Assembly: GCF_002494345.1 (NCBI RefSeq) | Contig: NZ_NXNI01000001.1 | Span: 1,798,001-1,862,000 of the forward strand | Reading direction: 5' to 3' | Length of the DNA: 64,000 nucleotides | Source of the DNA: Natrinema ejinorense | Lineage (GTDB): Archaea > Halobacteriota > Halobacteria > Halobacteriales > Natrialbaceae | Shown here: positions 33,893 through 41,581 of the stretch, one piece after another | How the letters are laid out: each line of letters starts with the position of its first letter | Numbering within the stretch: position 1 is the first letter of the stretch | Translations under genes and position numbers: made by a program | The notes under the pieces: generated by a model | What the model was told of the DNA's origin: nothing | Databases searched by the model: none | What the model saw: the letters and a program-made list of their open reading frames with translations, nothing else

Positions 33893-34312
33893 ATGAGTAC
33901 GGACATCCCGGACGACCCGATCATCCTCTTCGACGGCGTCTGTAACCTCTGTAACGGGTTCGTCCAGTTCATCCTGCCGCGGGATACGGACGGGCAATTT
34001 CGGTTCGCCTCGCTCCAGTCCGATGTCGGCAAACAGTTGCTCGCCGAACACGACCTCCCGACGGACGAACTCGAGTCGATCGTCCTGATCGAGGGCGACG
34101 ACTGCTACGTGAAGTCCGCGGCGGTCATCCGAATCGCGAGGCTCCTCGGTGGGGTCTACGCGCTGCTCGGCCCGTTTCGGTTCCTGCCGCGGTCGATTCG
34201 GGATCGGGCGTACGACTTCGTCGCGGCTCGCCGGTATCGCTGGTTCGGCAAGAAAGACCAGTGTGCGATGCCGCCGGCCGACGTCGACGTCGGTGCGCGA
34301 TTCCTCGAGTGA
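33893..34312 (+). CDS. DCC family thiol-disulfide oxidoreductase
   Basis: The 139-residue protein belongs to DUF393 (DCC family). It has the DGVCNLCN motif near residue 16 (C-N-L-C active site), the FASLQSDVG stretch, SAAVIRIARLLGG and a basic YRWFGKKDQC end. These small thioredoxin-like proteins carry out thiol-disulfide exchange in the cytoplasm. Start ATG 33893 is preferred because the upstream frame is arginine-rich. It is a single gene, convergent with the membrane protein gene at 34351. Confidence 0.88.
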   Translation: MSTDIPDDPIILFDGVCNLCNGFVQFILPRDTDGQFRFASLQSDVGKQLLAEHDLPTDELESIVLIEGDDCYVKSAAVIRIARLLGGVYALLGPFRFLPRSIRDRAYDFVAARRYRWFGKKDQCAMPPADVDVGARFLE

Positions 34313-34350
34313 CGACGCGGCGGCTCCGTCGCTCGTCGATGTCGCGCAGG

Positions 34351-35664
34351 TCAGTCGTCGCCGAGCGCGAGTTGTCGGCCCAGAAGCGCGAGCGGGTAGC
34401 CGAACACGGCGACGCTTACGACCCACGGCAACAACAGGAGCCCGTATATCGTCGGCCCGTATCCGAACACCGTGACCGGAGCGATGGCCCCGATCGCGGC
34501 GATCGGCGTGAGTCCAGCGATTGCCACGACCACGAGCGCGATCGGCGTTCGGCCGCGTTCGAACGCGTGTCCGATCGGTAGCCAGAGTGCGGTTGCCAGT
34601 CCGAACCACATCGGGAACGCGTACAGCGGCGGTCCGGCGAGCAGAAGAGTGACTCCCCCGGCGGTCGTCGTCGCGAGCAGCGACAGGCCCGCCAGCCCGC
34701 GCGTTTCGAAGCGTCTGCCGAACCGGCGTGCCACGCTTCCCAGCAGGGCGTAGCCGATCCCGAGCGACGCCAGCGCGACGGCACCCGGCGCGAGGCCGGG
34801 ACCGGCCGCGGTCGACCCGACGACGAGGAAGCCCACTGCTCCGATACTCCCTACTGCCACGATCAGTCGCTCGAGCGTCGCGTCGTCGACGGCGGCGACT
34901 CCCAGGCCGATCCGCCCGGCTGCGACCCCGGCGAGTGCGATCAACGCCCCCGGAATGGCGCCGCCGCTCACGCCGTGTGCGAGCGCCGTCGGTCCGGTCT
35001 CGAGGGCGAGCGTCGCGTAGCCCCTCGCGGCGTCGAGAACGCCGCCGCTGCCGTAGGTGACGTACGTCTGCTCGCCGAAGTCGTCGCCCGGATCGCGGTC
35101 GGTCCCGCCGGTCCACGTCACGGCGTTGCCATCGACGTCGGCGGCGCGGACGTGGTTCGTGACCCTCGTCCCCGCGGGAGTATGTAGCGTGACTCGCTGC
35201 GCAACGATCTCGTAGCGAGTGGACGCGGTTCCGACCGCGAAGTAGTCGACGATCCAGGTGTCTCCGACCCCGGATCGGGCGATGTCGTCGACCGTATAAT
35301 TCACGACGACGGTATCGTCCTCGAGCGACGGCTCGACCTCGCGGACGTCGTCGTCGGCGGCGTGGTATCGTGCCCAGGCGTCGTCGACCGCGGCCTCGAG
35401 TGCGGTCGCGTTGGTGCGGTAGCGCTCGGCGGCGGCCTCGGTGACCGGCACGCGGGCGTGCCAGCGCGAATCCCCGGTTTCGTCGACGTAGATGTCGAGC
35501 GTTCCCTGCTCCGTCGCGCCCGCGATCTCGGCATCGTTGGCGGTGCCGGGGCCACAAACCCCACAGAGTTGCGTCGGCGGTGGTGCGCCGGCGACGGCGG
35601 CGACACCGGTCGCTCCGACGAGGCTACAACAGAGGAGGGCGATAGCGAGGCGTGCGAGGCGCAT
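34351..35664 (-). CDS. Exported multi-pass membrane protein
   Basis: The 437-residue protein has a signal-like N-terminus (MRLARLAIALLCCSLVGATG). An extracellular domain (about 25-215) with a CGVCGPG motif and Tyr/Thr-rich strands follows. Seven or eight transmembrane helices occupy about 220-435. I do not recognise the family; CGVCGPG could be a redox or metal site. ATG 35664 gives the signal. It is a single gene, whose 3' end faces the DCC thiol oxidoreductase; the pairing could be functional but is not proven. Confidence 0.7.
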   Translation of the reverse strand: MRLARLAIALLCCSLVGATGVAAVAGAPPPTQLCGVCGPGTANDAEIAGATEQGTLDIYVDETGDSRWHARVPVTEAAAERYRTNATALEAAVDDAWARYHAADDDVREVEPSLEDDTVVVNYTVDDIARSGVGDTWIVDYFAVGTASTRYEIVAQRVTLHTPAGTRVTNHVRAADVDGNAVTWTGGTDRDPGDDFGEQTYVTYGSGGVLDAARGYATLALETGPTALAHGVSGGAIPGALIALAGVAAGRIGLGVAAVDDATLERLIVAVGSIGAVGFLVVGSTAAGPGLAPGAVALASLGIGYALLGSVARRFGRRFETRGLAGLSLLATTTAGGVTLLLAGPPLYAFPMWFGLATALWLPIGHAFERGRTPIALVVVAIAGLTPIAAIGAIAPVTVFGYGPTIYGLLLLPWVVSVAVFGYPLALLGRQLALGDD

Positions 35665-35756
35665 CGTTTCCCGCAACGAGTGTCAGCGTGAAATACTTTA
35701 TCGGAAACTGAATCGAATCGCAACCGATCGCGGTGCCGTCGCCGCGACGCCGACGA

Positions 35757-36611
35757 TCACTCGTACTCGTAGAACCCGGTTCCGGTCTTCTTGCCGAGGT
35801 CGCCGGCCTCGACCTTCCGTTTGAGGAGGTACGCGGGCTTGTAGCGGTCGCCCAGCTCCTCGTGAAGCGTTTCGGAGGCGTGGAGACAGACGTCGAGACC
35901 GATGTGATCCGCCAGCGTCAGCGGCCCCATCGGGACGTTGGTCCCCAGTTCCATGCCGGTATCGATGTCCTCCTTCGTGGCGACGCCCTCGTCGTACGCC
36001 CGAATGCCTTCGTTGATCCAGGGCATCAGGATACGGTTGGTGACGAAGCCGGGCTTATCGTCGGCCTCCCAGGTCGTCTTCCCGAGGTCGTCGGCGAGTT
36101 CGTGTGCCAGCTCCGTCGCCTCCGCGGTCGTCTTCTCGCCGACGACGACCTCGACGCCCTCCATAATCGGGACCGGGTTCATGAAGTGCAGCCCGATCAC
36201 GCGCTCGGGGGTCTCGAGGTCCGACGCGATCGAGGTGATCGAAATCGTGCTCGTGTTCGTCGCGAGCAGGACGTCGTCGGCACAGATCCGCTCGAGGTCG
36301 GCGAAAATCTCCTGTTTGACGCTCAGTTCCTCGAGGGCGGCCTCGACGACGAGGTCGCAGTCGGCGAGGTCGTCGAGCAGTGTCGTTCCCTCGATCCGGT
36401 CGCGGATGGTCGCCGGGGATTCCGCGAGATCGTCTCGCGCGTCCAGCCGTGAGAGGCTATCGTCGATGGTGTCGAACCCGTTCTCGACGAACGTCGACTC
36501 GATGTCGCGCATCACGACCTCGTAGCCGGCCGCCGCTGCGACCTGTGCGATCCCGCTGCCCATCGTCCCCGCACCGACGACGCCGACACTGTCGATCTGC
36601 TGGCGAACCAT
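35757..36611 (-). CDS. 3-hydroxyacyl-CoA dehydrogenase
   Basis: The 284-residue enzyme oxidises 3-hydroxyacyl-CoA to 3-ketoacyl-CoA with NAD, in beta-oxidation or hydroxybutyrate use. The NAD motif is VGVVGAGTMGSGIAQVAAA. The substrate motif GLHFMNPVPIMEGVEVV and its catalytic His are followed by the Asn-containing DKPGFVTNRILMPW. Length fits single-domain PaaH/HBD-type enzymes. The start ATG 36611 is the family start. Repeat C lies upstream of it. Confidence 0.93.
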   Translation of the reverse strand: MVRQQIDSVGVVGAGTMGSGIAQVAAAAGYEVVMRDIESTFVENGFDTIDDSLSRLDARDDLAESPATIRDRIEGTTLLDDLADCDLVVEAALEELSVKQEIFADLERICADDVLLATNTSTISITSIASDLETPERVIGLHFMNPVPIMEGVEVVVGEKTTAEATELAHELADDLGKTTWEADDKPGFVTNRILMPWINEGIRAYDEGVATKEDIDTGMELGTNVPMGPLTLADHIGLDVCLHASETLHEELGDRYKPAYLLKRKVEAGDLGKKTGTGFYEYE

Positions 36612-36683
36612 ACGCCCTATATGCCCGGAGACCGGCGTAAGCCTGGCGGTAGTCGCCGTCGGCCGCGAACGTGGGGTCGATTC

Positions 36684-36793
36684 ATACTGCCGGACAGAAC
36701 GACGTGAAGATCGGTCGCTCTGCTGTGGCCGTCACCGGTGGGGACGGCCACGAATTCGCGACCGACTTCGTATTGACTTCTGTCCGACAGTAT
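36684..36793. repeat. 110-bp palindromic element C
   Basis: ATACTGCCGGACAGAA at the left and TTCTGTCCGACAGTAT at the right are inverted copies (15 of 16 match). Further in, GATCGGTCGC pairs with GCGACCGACT, and the centre is a perfect 9-bp stem, GTGGCCGTC (36725-36733) with GACGGCCAC (36743-36751). The whole element can fold as one hairpin. It lies between the divergent hydroxyacyl-CoA dehydrogenase and wHTH genes. I see no second copy in the window. Confidence 0.8.
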
Positions 36794-36855
36794 CACGAAC
36801 GGACCTGGACGTTCTCGTCAGAAACTATAACACCGTCCCCTGTGACGTACGCGTC

Positions 36856-37149
36856 ATGTGTCGGGAGACGAAGCGCGAACCTGCGTGGGTGTCGGCGATC
36901 CGGCTGGCATTCCTCCGGGGGCAGGTCGACGTCGACGGCGTGATGGAAGAAGCGAATCTGATTCCCGGCCGCGAGGGGACGGTTCGGGACGTCCTCTCGA
37001 CGATGGCGGACCGGAACCTCCTCGAGTCGGTCGATAGCTCCGAGGACACGTACGTTCCGGGACCGGTTCTCGTCGAATCCGACCGATACGACCTCGACTT
37101 CACCAAGGCGTCCGACGGCGGCGCACACCGATGGCGCTCGAGCGGGTGA
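36856..37149 (+). CDS. Small winged-helix-like protein
   Basis: The 97-residue protein has three helices and a wing-like hairpin (WVSAIRLAFLRGQVDVDGVMEEANL, then GTVRDVLSTMADRNLL and VLVESDRYDL), as in small haloarchaeal wHTH regulators. It has no cofactor motif. ATG 36856 gives a plausible length. It sits between repeat C and the AbrB-like gene on the same strand. The three may form a small regulatory locus, but that is inference. Confidence 0.6.
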   Translation: MCRETKREPAWVSAIRLAFLRGQVDVDGVMEEANLIPGREGTVRDVLSTMADRNLLESVDSSEDTYVPGPVLVESDRYDLDFTKASDGGAHRWRSSG

Positions 37150-37183
37150 CCCCGCTCCGGCCGTCGGTGACCGCGTTCCCTCC

Positions 37184-37201
37184 ACATAGCGTAAACTATG
37201 T
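37184..37201. promoter_or_regulatory. Palindromic site before the AbrB-like gene
   Basis: ACATAG (37184-37189) and CTATGT (37196-37201) are a perfect inverted repeat with a 6-bp spacer, centred about 36 bp before ATG 37229. The TATA-like CTATGTATT overlaps the right arm. The AbrB-like protein may bind here itself. Confidence 0.5.
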
Positions 37202-37228
37202 ATTGACTAGGGCTGTACCCCACGTAGA

Positions 37229-37381
37229 ATGGGTATACTCACCGATACGAAGGTTTCCGAAAAGAACCTGACAACAGTGCCGAAACCGGTTCGCAATTTC
37301 CTCGATGTCGGCGAGGGCGATCGGGTCGAGTGGCACGTCGAGGACGGACAGATCGTCGTGAGGAAACTCGAGTCCGAGTAG
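37229..37381 (+). CDS. AbrB/SpoVT-type DNA-binding protein (50 residues)
   Basis: The short frame reads MGILTDTKVSEKNLTTVPKPVRNFL..., 50 residues to TAG at 37381. The pattern of a swapped-hairpin AbrB domain is clear: the strand VSEKNLTTVPKPVRNFLDV, then GEGDRVEWHVEDGQIVVRKL. Such proteins dimerise and bind DNA, as antitoxins or transition regulators. No toxin gene follows; the next gene is mocA on the other strand. A palindrome lies just upstream. Confidence 0.82.
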   Translation: MGILTDTKVSEKNLTTVPKPVRNFLDVGEGDRVEWHVEDGQIVVRKLESE

Positions 37382-37456
37382 TACGGCCGGACCGCGCCGG
37401 GGTCGAACGCCCGCTTCGACGAGCGGAGAACTCACGAGACGCATTCGGCGGGTCGG

Positions 37457-38056
37457 TCACAGATCGTTGGGGCTGTCGATGTCGCGGCGCACGCCCGGAT
37501 CGTCGACGAGGACCAGCGCGCTCGCGTCGCTCTCGCGAAGGATTTCGCGGCCGCCGATATCGCCGTCGACGTCGGCGAGCGCGTCGAAGAACCGCTCGTC
37601 GAACAACACCGGGTTTCCCCGCTCCCCGTCGAACGCCGCCGCGAGCGCGTCACCGGCGTCCGCGGCGTACGCCGAGACCAGCGAATCGACCGTCGACGGA
37701 TCGACGAACGGCATGTCCCCGAGCGCGATGACGGCCGCGTCGTACTCGCGATCGCGTCCGCGAATCGCCCGGATCCCGGTTCGGAGCGAGGACGCCTGTC
37801 CGGTGTCGTAGGCCTCGTTGACGGCGGTTTCGACGGGAAGGCCCTCGAGCGCGTCACCGACCCGGTCGGCCTCGTAACCGAGGACGACGACGACCGGGTC
37901 GACGCCGCTGCGGACGAGCGTTCGCGCGGCCTGGCGGACGATCGGCTCCCCCTCGAGCGTCGCCAGCAGTTTGTTTTCGTTCCCGAAGCGGCTGCTCGTC
38001 CCGGCGGCGAGCAGGAGGCCCGCCACGGCCGGCGAATCGGACGCGTCCGTCGTCAT
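37457..38056 (-). CDS. mocA: Molybdenum cofactor cytidylyltransferase-like nucleotidyltransferase
   Basis: The 199-residue protein has the NTP-transferase fold. LLLAAGTSSRFGNENKLL is the nucleotide-binding loop, followed by DPVVVVLGYEADRV and the ALGDMPFVDP metal site, with GERGNPVLF near the C-terminus. MocA joins CMP to molybdopterin to make the cofactor used by xanthine-oxidase-family enzymes, including CO dehydrogenases. ATG 38056 overlaps the moeA stop (ATGA). It is divergent from the cox operon, which is the best support for the MocA reading over a generic NTP transferase. Confidence 0.85.
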   Translation of the reverse strand: MTTDASDSPAVAGLLLAAGTSSRFGNENKLLATLEGEPIVRQAARTLVRSGVDPVVVVLGYEADRVGDALEGLPVETAVNEAYDTGQASSLRTGIRAIRGRDREYDAAVIALGDMPFVDPSTVDSLVSAYAADAGDALAAAFDGERGNPVLFDERFFDALADVDGDIGGREILRESDASALVLVDDPGVRRDIDSPNDL

Positions 38057-39282
38057 CGCTCCAGCGCCGTCGCCGGAACGACGTCGACCGGCTCGTCGGC
38101 GGCGACGCCGTTCGTCGTCAGCACGAACCCGTCGGCTCGGCTCGCGCGCGTACTCGAGGAGAGGACGCTCGGATCGAACGTCTCCTCGTAGATCGGGAGC
38201 GGTGAGTCGACGTGGCCGAGTCCCGTCGCGGTCCCGTCCTCGAGCGTGACGGGAATCGCGTAGGTGAAGCCGGCCGTACCGATCCCCACGTCGTGGGCCA
38301 TCCGAGCGGACACCGTCGGTAGGGACGCGTCGCCAGTAAAGAACGGGCGGGCGACGAGTGCCGTTACGAGGTATGCACCTACCGGTTTCCCCGGGACGGC
38401 GACCGCCACCGCGTCGTGGTCGGGCAGCCGTGCGACGCCGATCGGTTTCCCCGGTCGGAGCCGAACGCGGTGGAACAGGACGTCTCCGAGCGCGTCGAGC
38501 GTCCGGATCACGTAGTCCTTGTCGCCGACGCTCGTCCCGCCGGTCGTGACGACGACGTCGTGCTTGCGGGCCAGTTCGTCGATTCGGGATTCGACCCGGT
38601 CGTTTTCGTCGGGGACCGACCCCTCGTAGGTCGCCTCGTGTCCCCACGAGCGAACGAGTCCGGCCAGCATCGGCGAGTCGAGGTCCCGGTGGCGTCCCTC
38701 GTGGATCTCCGTGCCGGTCGCCAGCAGGCCGACGGAGATGCGCTCGCGGACGGCGACATCGTCGATCCCGAGGTCGCCAAGTAGCAACGCGTCCTTCGCG
38801 CCGAGTCGCTCGCCCGCATCGAACAACTTCTCCCCCTCGCTGACGTTGCTGCCGCGTTGGTAGACGTAGGTTCCGGGTTCGATCGCCGTCCCCGTAAGTT
38901 GGCCGTCGTCGACGGTGGCCTCCTCGCGCTTGAGCACCGCGTTCGCCGACGGTGGCAGCGGCGCACCGGTCGCGATCCGGATCGCCGTGCCCGACTCGAG
39001 GGCGGGTGGCTCGTCCTCCGGGCAGACCGGGTCGTCGACGACCGCCAGCGGATACTCGTCGGTCGCGTCGAACGCGAAACCGTCCATCGTCGCGTGACTG
39101 TGTGCGGGGACGTCGACCGGCGCGTGGATCGGTTCCGCGAGCGTCCGGCCGGCCAGTTCGTCCAGGGAGACGCGTTCCGTCTCGAGGGCCGGCAGCAACT
39201 CCGTGCGGAGCGTCCGAACGTGGTCGACGGCCGCATCGAGGTCGATCAGATCGTCGCCGTCGTGGGGATTGTCGGTCGTCAT
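38053..39282 (-). CDS. moeA: Molybdopterin molybdenumtransferase MoeA
   Basis: The 409-residue protein inserts molybdate into adenylylated molybdopterin. Domains can be followed: a linker at 1-50, the HSHATMDGFAFD motif near 65, SNVSEGEKLFDAGERLG, and the MoaB/Mog fold with VVTTGGTSVGDKDYV, LRPGKPIGVARL, and VPGKPVGAYLVTALVARPFF. The length is normal. ATG 39282 is chosen; the longer frame crosses the divergent promoter. It is co-translated with mocA. Function with the neighbouring CO dehydrogenase is likely. Confidence 0.92.
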   Translation of the reverse strand: MTTDNPHDGDDLIDLDAAVDHVRTLRTELLPALETERVSLDELAGRTLAEPIHAPVDVPAHSHATMDGFAFDATDEYPLAVVDDPVCPEDEPPALESGTAIRIATGAPLPPSANAVLKREEATVDDGQLTGTAIEPGTYVYQRGSNVSEGEKLFDAGERLGAKDALLLGDLGIDDVAVRERISVGLLATGTEIHEGRHRDLDSPMLAGLVRSWGHEATYEGSVPDENDRVESRIDELARKHDVVVTTGGTSVGDKDYVIRTLDALGDVLFHRVRLRPGKPIGVARLPDHDAVAVAVPGKPVGAYLVTALVARPFFTGDASLPTVSARMAHDVGIGTAGFTYAIPVTLEDGTATGLGHVDSPLPIYEETFDPSVLSSSTRASRADGFVLTTNGVAADEPVDVVPATALER

Positions 39283-39447
39283 CGGTCTAACTGAACGGTC
39301 GAACCTGTTTGTCGGCAAACACTCATGTTTATTTGTGTGGTACGGGATATCATATACTGTGGTAAATAGTATGCACATAGTGCAGGGTTATAAAAGATGA
39401 CGGCGACCGACACACGACCATCGCGGTTCGGACGGAGGGGGATATAA
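39283..39447. promoter_or_regulatory. Divergent promoter region of moeA-mocA and the cox operon
   Basis: Toward moeA, an AAATAAAC box (39334-39327, minus strand) is followed by GTTTG-TCGG-CAAAC (39307-39320), an inverted repeat near the likely start of transcription. Toward coxG, TTATAAAA (39388-39395) lies about 60 bp before ATG 39448. Between them ATACT (about 39352) and AGTAT (about 39368) form another small inverted repeat in an A/T-rich stretch. A GGAGG at 39434-39438 is a ribosome-binding site, 9 bp before ATG 39448, so the cox mRNA is leadered. Confidence 0.65.
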
Positions 39448-40041
39448 ATGGAGTTCGATGGGGAGTTCGAACTCGAGGACGTCCCGCCGGAGAAGGCGTG
39501 GGTCGTCCTTTCGGATCCGATCGCGGTACGAAATTCGCTGAAGGGCTGTCAGTACATCACGCCGATGGACGACGACTTCAGCTACGACGACTACGAGGCC
39601 GACGAGGACGCGGAGACGCTGCCCGATGCCGATCCGGAGGCCGTCGCCGCGCGGGCGTTCGTCGAGGGCCAGGAGTACGCCGCGCTGATGCAGGTCGGCG
39701 TCGGAAGCGTCAAGCCCCGCTTCGAGACGTCGGTGACGATTCAGGAACGCGACGAGGAGGAGTTCATCATGACCGCGACCGGTACCGGGACCGCAAGCGG
39801 GAGTAGCTTCAGCATGGATTCGGGAATGCATATCCACCCCCTCGAGGACGGGGCGGGGTCCCGTATCGAGTGGTGGACCGAGGCCGACATTTCGGGCCGG
39901 ATCGCCCAGCTCGGCTCGCGAGTCATCAACCCCGTTGCCAACAAGATCGTGAACAACTTCTTCAGCGACATCGAGAAGCAGATGAGCGACGTCGACGAGA
40001 CGGATTCGGGCATCACGGACCGGATCCGTGGCATGTTATGA
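39448..40041 (+). CDS. coxG: CoxG-type membrane-recruiting SRPBCC protein
   Basis: The 197-residue protein has the CoxG fold: [24 protein letters not shown], then [14 protein letters not shown], and the helix [17 protein letters not shown] near the end. CoxG proteins bind lipids or quinones and hold CO dehydrogenase at the membrane. The extra acidic stretch (about 44-62) is halophilic. A GGAGG site supports this start. It is the first gene of the cox operon; the stop overlaps coxM. Confidence 0.85.
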   Translation: MEFDGEFELEDVPPEKAWVVLSDPIAVRNSLKGCQYITPMDDDFSYDDYEADEDAETLPDADPEAVAARAFVEGQEYAALMQVGVGSVKPRFETSVTIQERDEEEFIMTATGTGTASGSSFSMDSGMHIHPLEDGAGSRIEWWTEADISGRIAQLGSRVINPVANKIVNNFFSDIEKQMSDVDETDSGITDRIRGML

Positions 40042-40925
40042 AAGCGGCACAGTTCGAGACTCACGAGCCCGATACCGTCGAGGAAGCCGTGAGCTTGCTC
40101 GAGAGCCTGGACGACCGGGCGATCCTGGCGGGCGGACAGAGCATGGTGCCGATGCTCCGGTTCCGACTCGCGGTTCCGGAGACCGTCATCGACATCAATT
40201 GCATCGACGGACTCGACTACCTCGAGGAAGCGGACGGCTGGCTCCGGATCGGTGCGCTCGCACGCCACGCCGACGTCGAGGAGTCGGCGCTGATCGACGA
40301 GAAGTACGGCAGCTTCGCCGACACGGCACCGTTGGTCGCGGATCCACAGATTCGGAACCGCGGCACGGTCGCCGGCGCGATCGCACAGGCGGATCCGAAA
40401 GGCGACTGGGGAAGCGTGTTGCTCGCACACGAGGGCGAGGTCGTCGCGCAGGGTCCGGACGGCGAGCGAGTCATCCCCGCCGAGGACTTCTTCCTGCTGC
40501 CCTACGATACGACCCTCGACGAGAACGAACTCATCACCGAGGTCCGGGTCCCGACGCCGGCCCCACGCGAGGGCAGCGCCTACCACAAGCTCAAACGGAA
40601 GGTCGGCGACTACGCGATGGCTGGCTCGGCGGCACGGCTCGTTCTCGACGAGGACGGCCGGATCGAGAACGCCGCCATCGGGCTCACGGCCGTCGACATC
40701 ACGAACGTCCGGGCGACCGACGCCGAGGACCACCTCGAGGGCGAGCAGCCCGGCAGCGAGGTGTTCAAACGCGCCGGGGAGCTGGCGGCCGAGCAGTCCA
40801 ACCCCGAATCGGACGAGCACGGCGACGCGGGCTACAAGGAACGCATGGTAAACGTCCTCACCCAGCGCGCGCTCGGCGACGCGGCCGAACGCGCAGGACT
40901 GGTCAAACGGAGGGTATCACAGTGA
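40038..40925 (+). CDS. coxM: CO dehydrogenase medium (FAD-binding) subunit
   Basis: The 295-residue subunit binds FAD and passes electrons from the iron-sulfur subunit to the quinone side. [14 protein letters not shown] (31-44) is the first FAD motif and [20 protein letters not shown] is the second (the usual TIGG is TVAG here). The C-terminal FAD_binding_5 and CO_deh_flav_C parts are complete. Start ATG 40038 overlaps the coxG stop (ATGA). Its stop overlaps the GTG of coxS. Confidence 0.92.
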   Translation: MKAAQFETHEPDTVEEAVSLLESLDDRAILAGGQSMVPMLRFRLAVPETVIDINCIDGLDYLEEADGWLRIGALARHADVEESALIDEKYGSFADTAPLVADPQIRNRGTVAGAIAQADPKGDWGSVLLAHEGEVVAQGPDGERVIPAEDFFLLPYDTTLDENELITEVRVPTPAPREGSAYHKLKRKVGDYAMAGSAARLVLDEDGRIENAAIGLTAVDITNVRATDAEDHLEGEQPGSEVFKRAGELAAEQSNPESDEHGDAGYKERMVNVLTQRALGDAAERAGLVKRRVSQ

Positions 40926-41581
40926 CAGACACGCGCGAAATCACGCTGACGGTTAACGGCACCGAACACACGATCGACGTCGAGCCGCGACAGCTGCTCG
41001 TCCACGCGATCAGGGAGGAACTGGACCTGACCGGTACTCACATCGGCTGTGACACCGGGAACTGCGGGGCCTGTACCGTCCTCAAGGACGGCGAACCGAT
41101 CAAGTCCTGTCTCATGTTCGCGACGCAGGCCGACGGGAGCGAACTCATGACCGTCGAGGGAATGGAGGACCTCCCGGAAGCCGGCGCGGACCTCCACCCG
41201 CTGCAAGAAGGGTTCCGCGAGGAACACGGCCTGCAGTGTGGCTACTGTACGCCCGGGATGATCATGTCCGGGAAAGCACTACTCGACGAGAACCCGGACC
41301 CGAGCGAGGAGGAGATCCGCGAGGCGATCAGCGGCAACCTCTGTCGGTGTACCGGCTACCAGAACATCGTCCGCTCGATCGAGTACGCCGCCGAGGAACT
41401 CGAGGCGGGAGAGATCGCGGCCGCGGACGGCGGGGTCGTCACGGATGCCGACGGCTCGACGATCACGCCCGCCGAGATGACCGACGCGGACGGCGAGTTC
41501 GACTGCGGCGTCGAGAACTGCTGTGGCGGGCCGACGACCGATCGCGATCACGACTCGATTGCCGGAGGTGAGAGCGAATGA
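40922..41581 (+). CDS. coxS: CO dehydrogenase small (2Fe-2S) subunit with Cys-rich tail
   Basis: The 219-residue subunit starts with GTG 40922. It carries the plant-type [2Fe-2S] cluster (C43, C48, C51, C63, from [14 protein letters not shown]) and the second, alpha-helical cluster (C106, C109, C141, C143, from CGYC and CRC). The usual protein ends near 160; this one has about 55 more residues. These include C195, C200 and C201 ([11 protein letters not shown]), whose purpose is unknown. It is the middle subunit of the operon, overlapping coxM and coxL by 4 bp each. Confidence 0.92.
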   Translation: MTDTREITLTVNGTEHTIDVEPRQLLVHAIREELDLTGTHIGCDTGNCGACTVLKDGEPIKSCLMFATQADGSELMTVEGMEDLPEAGADLHPLQEGFREEHGLQCGYCTPGMIMSGKALLDENPDPSEEEIREAISGNLCRCTGYQNIVRSIEYAAEELEAGEIAAADGGVVTDADGSTITPAEMTDADGEFDCGVENCCGGPTTDRDHDSIAGGESE

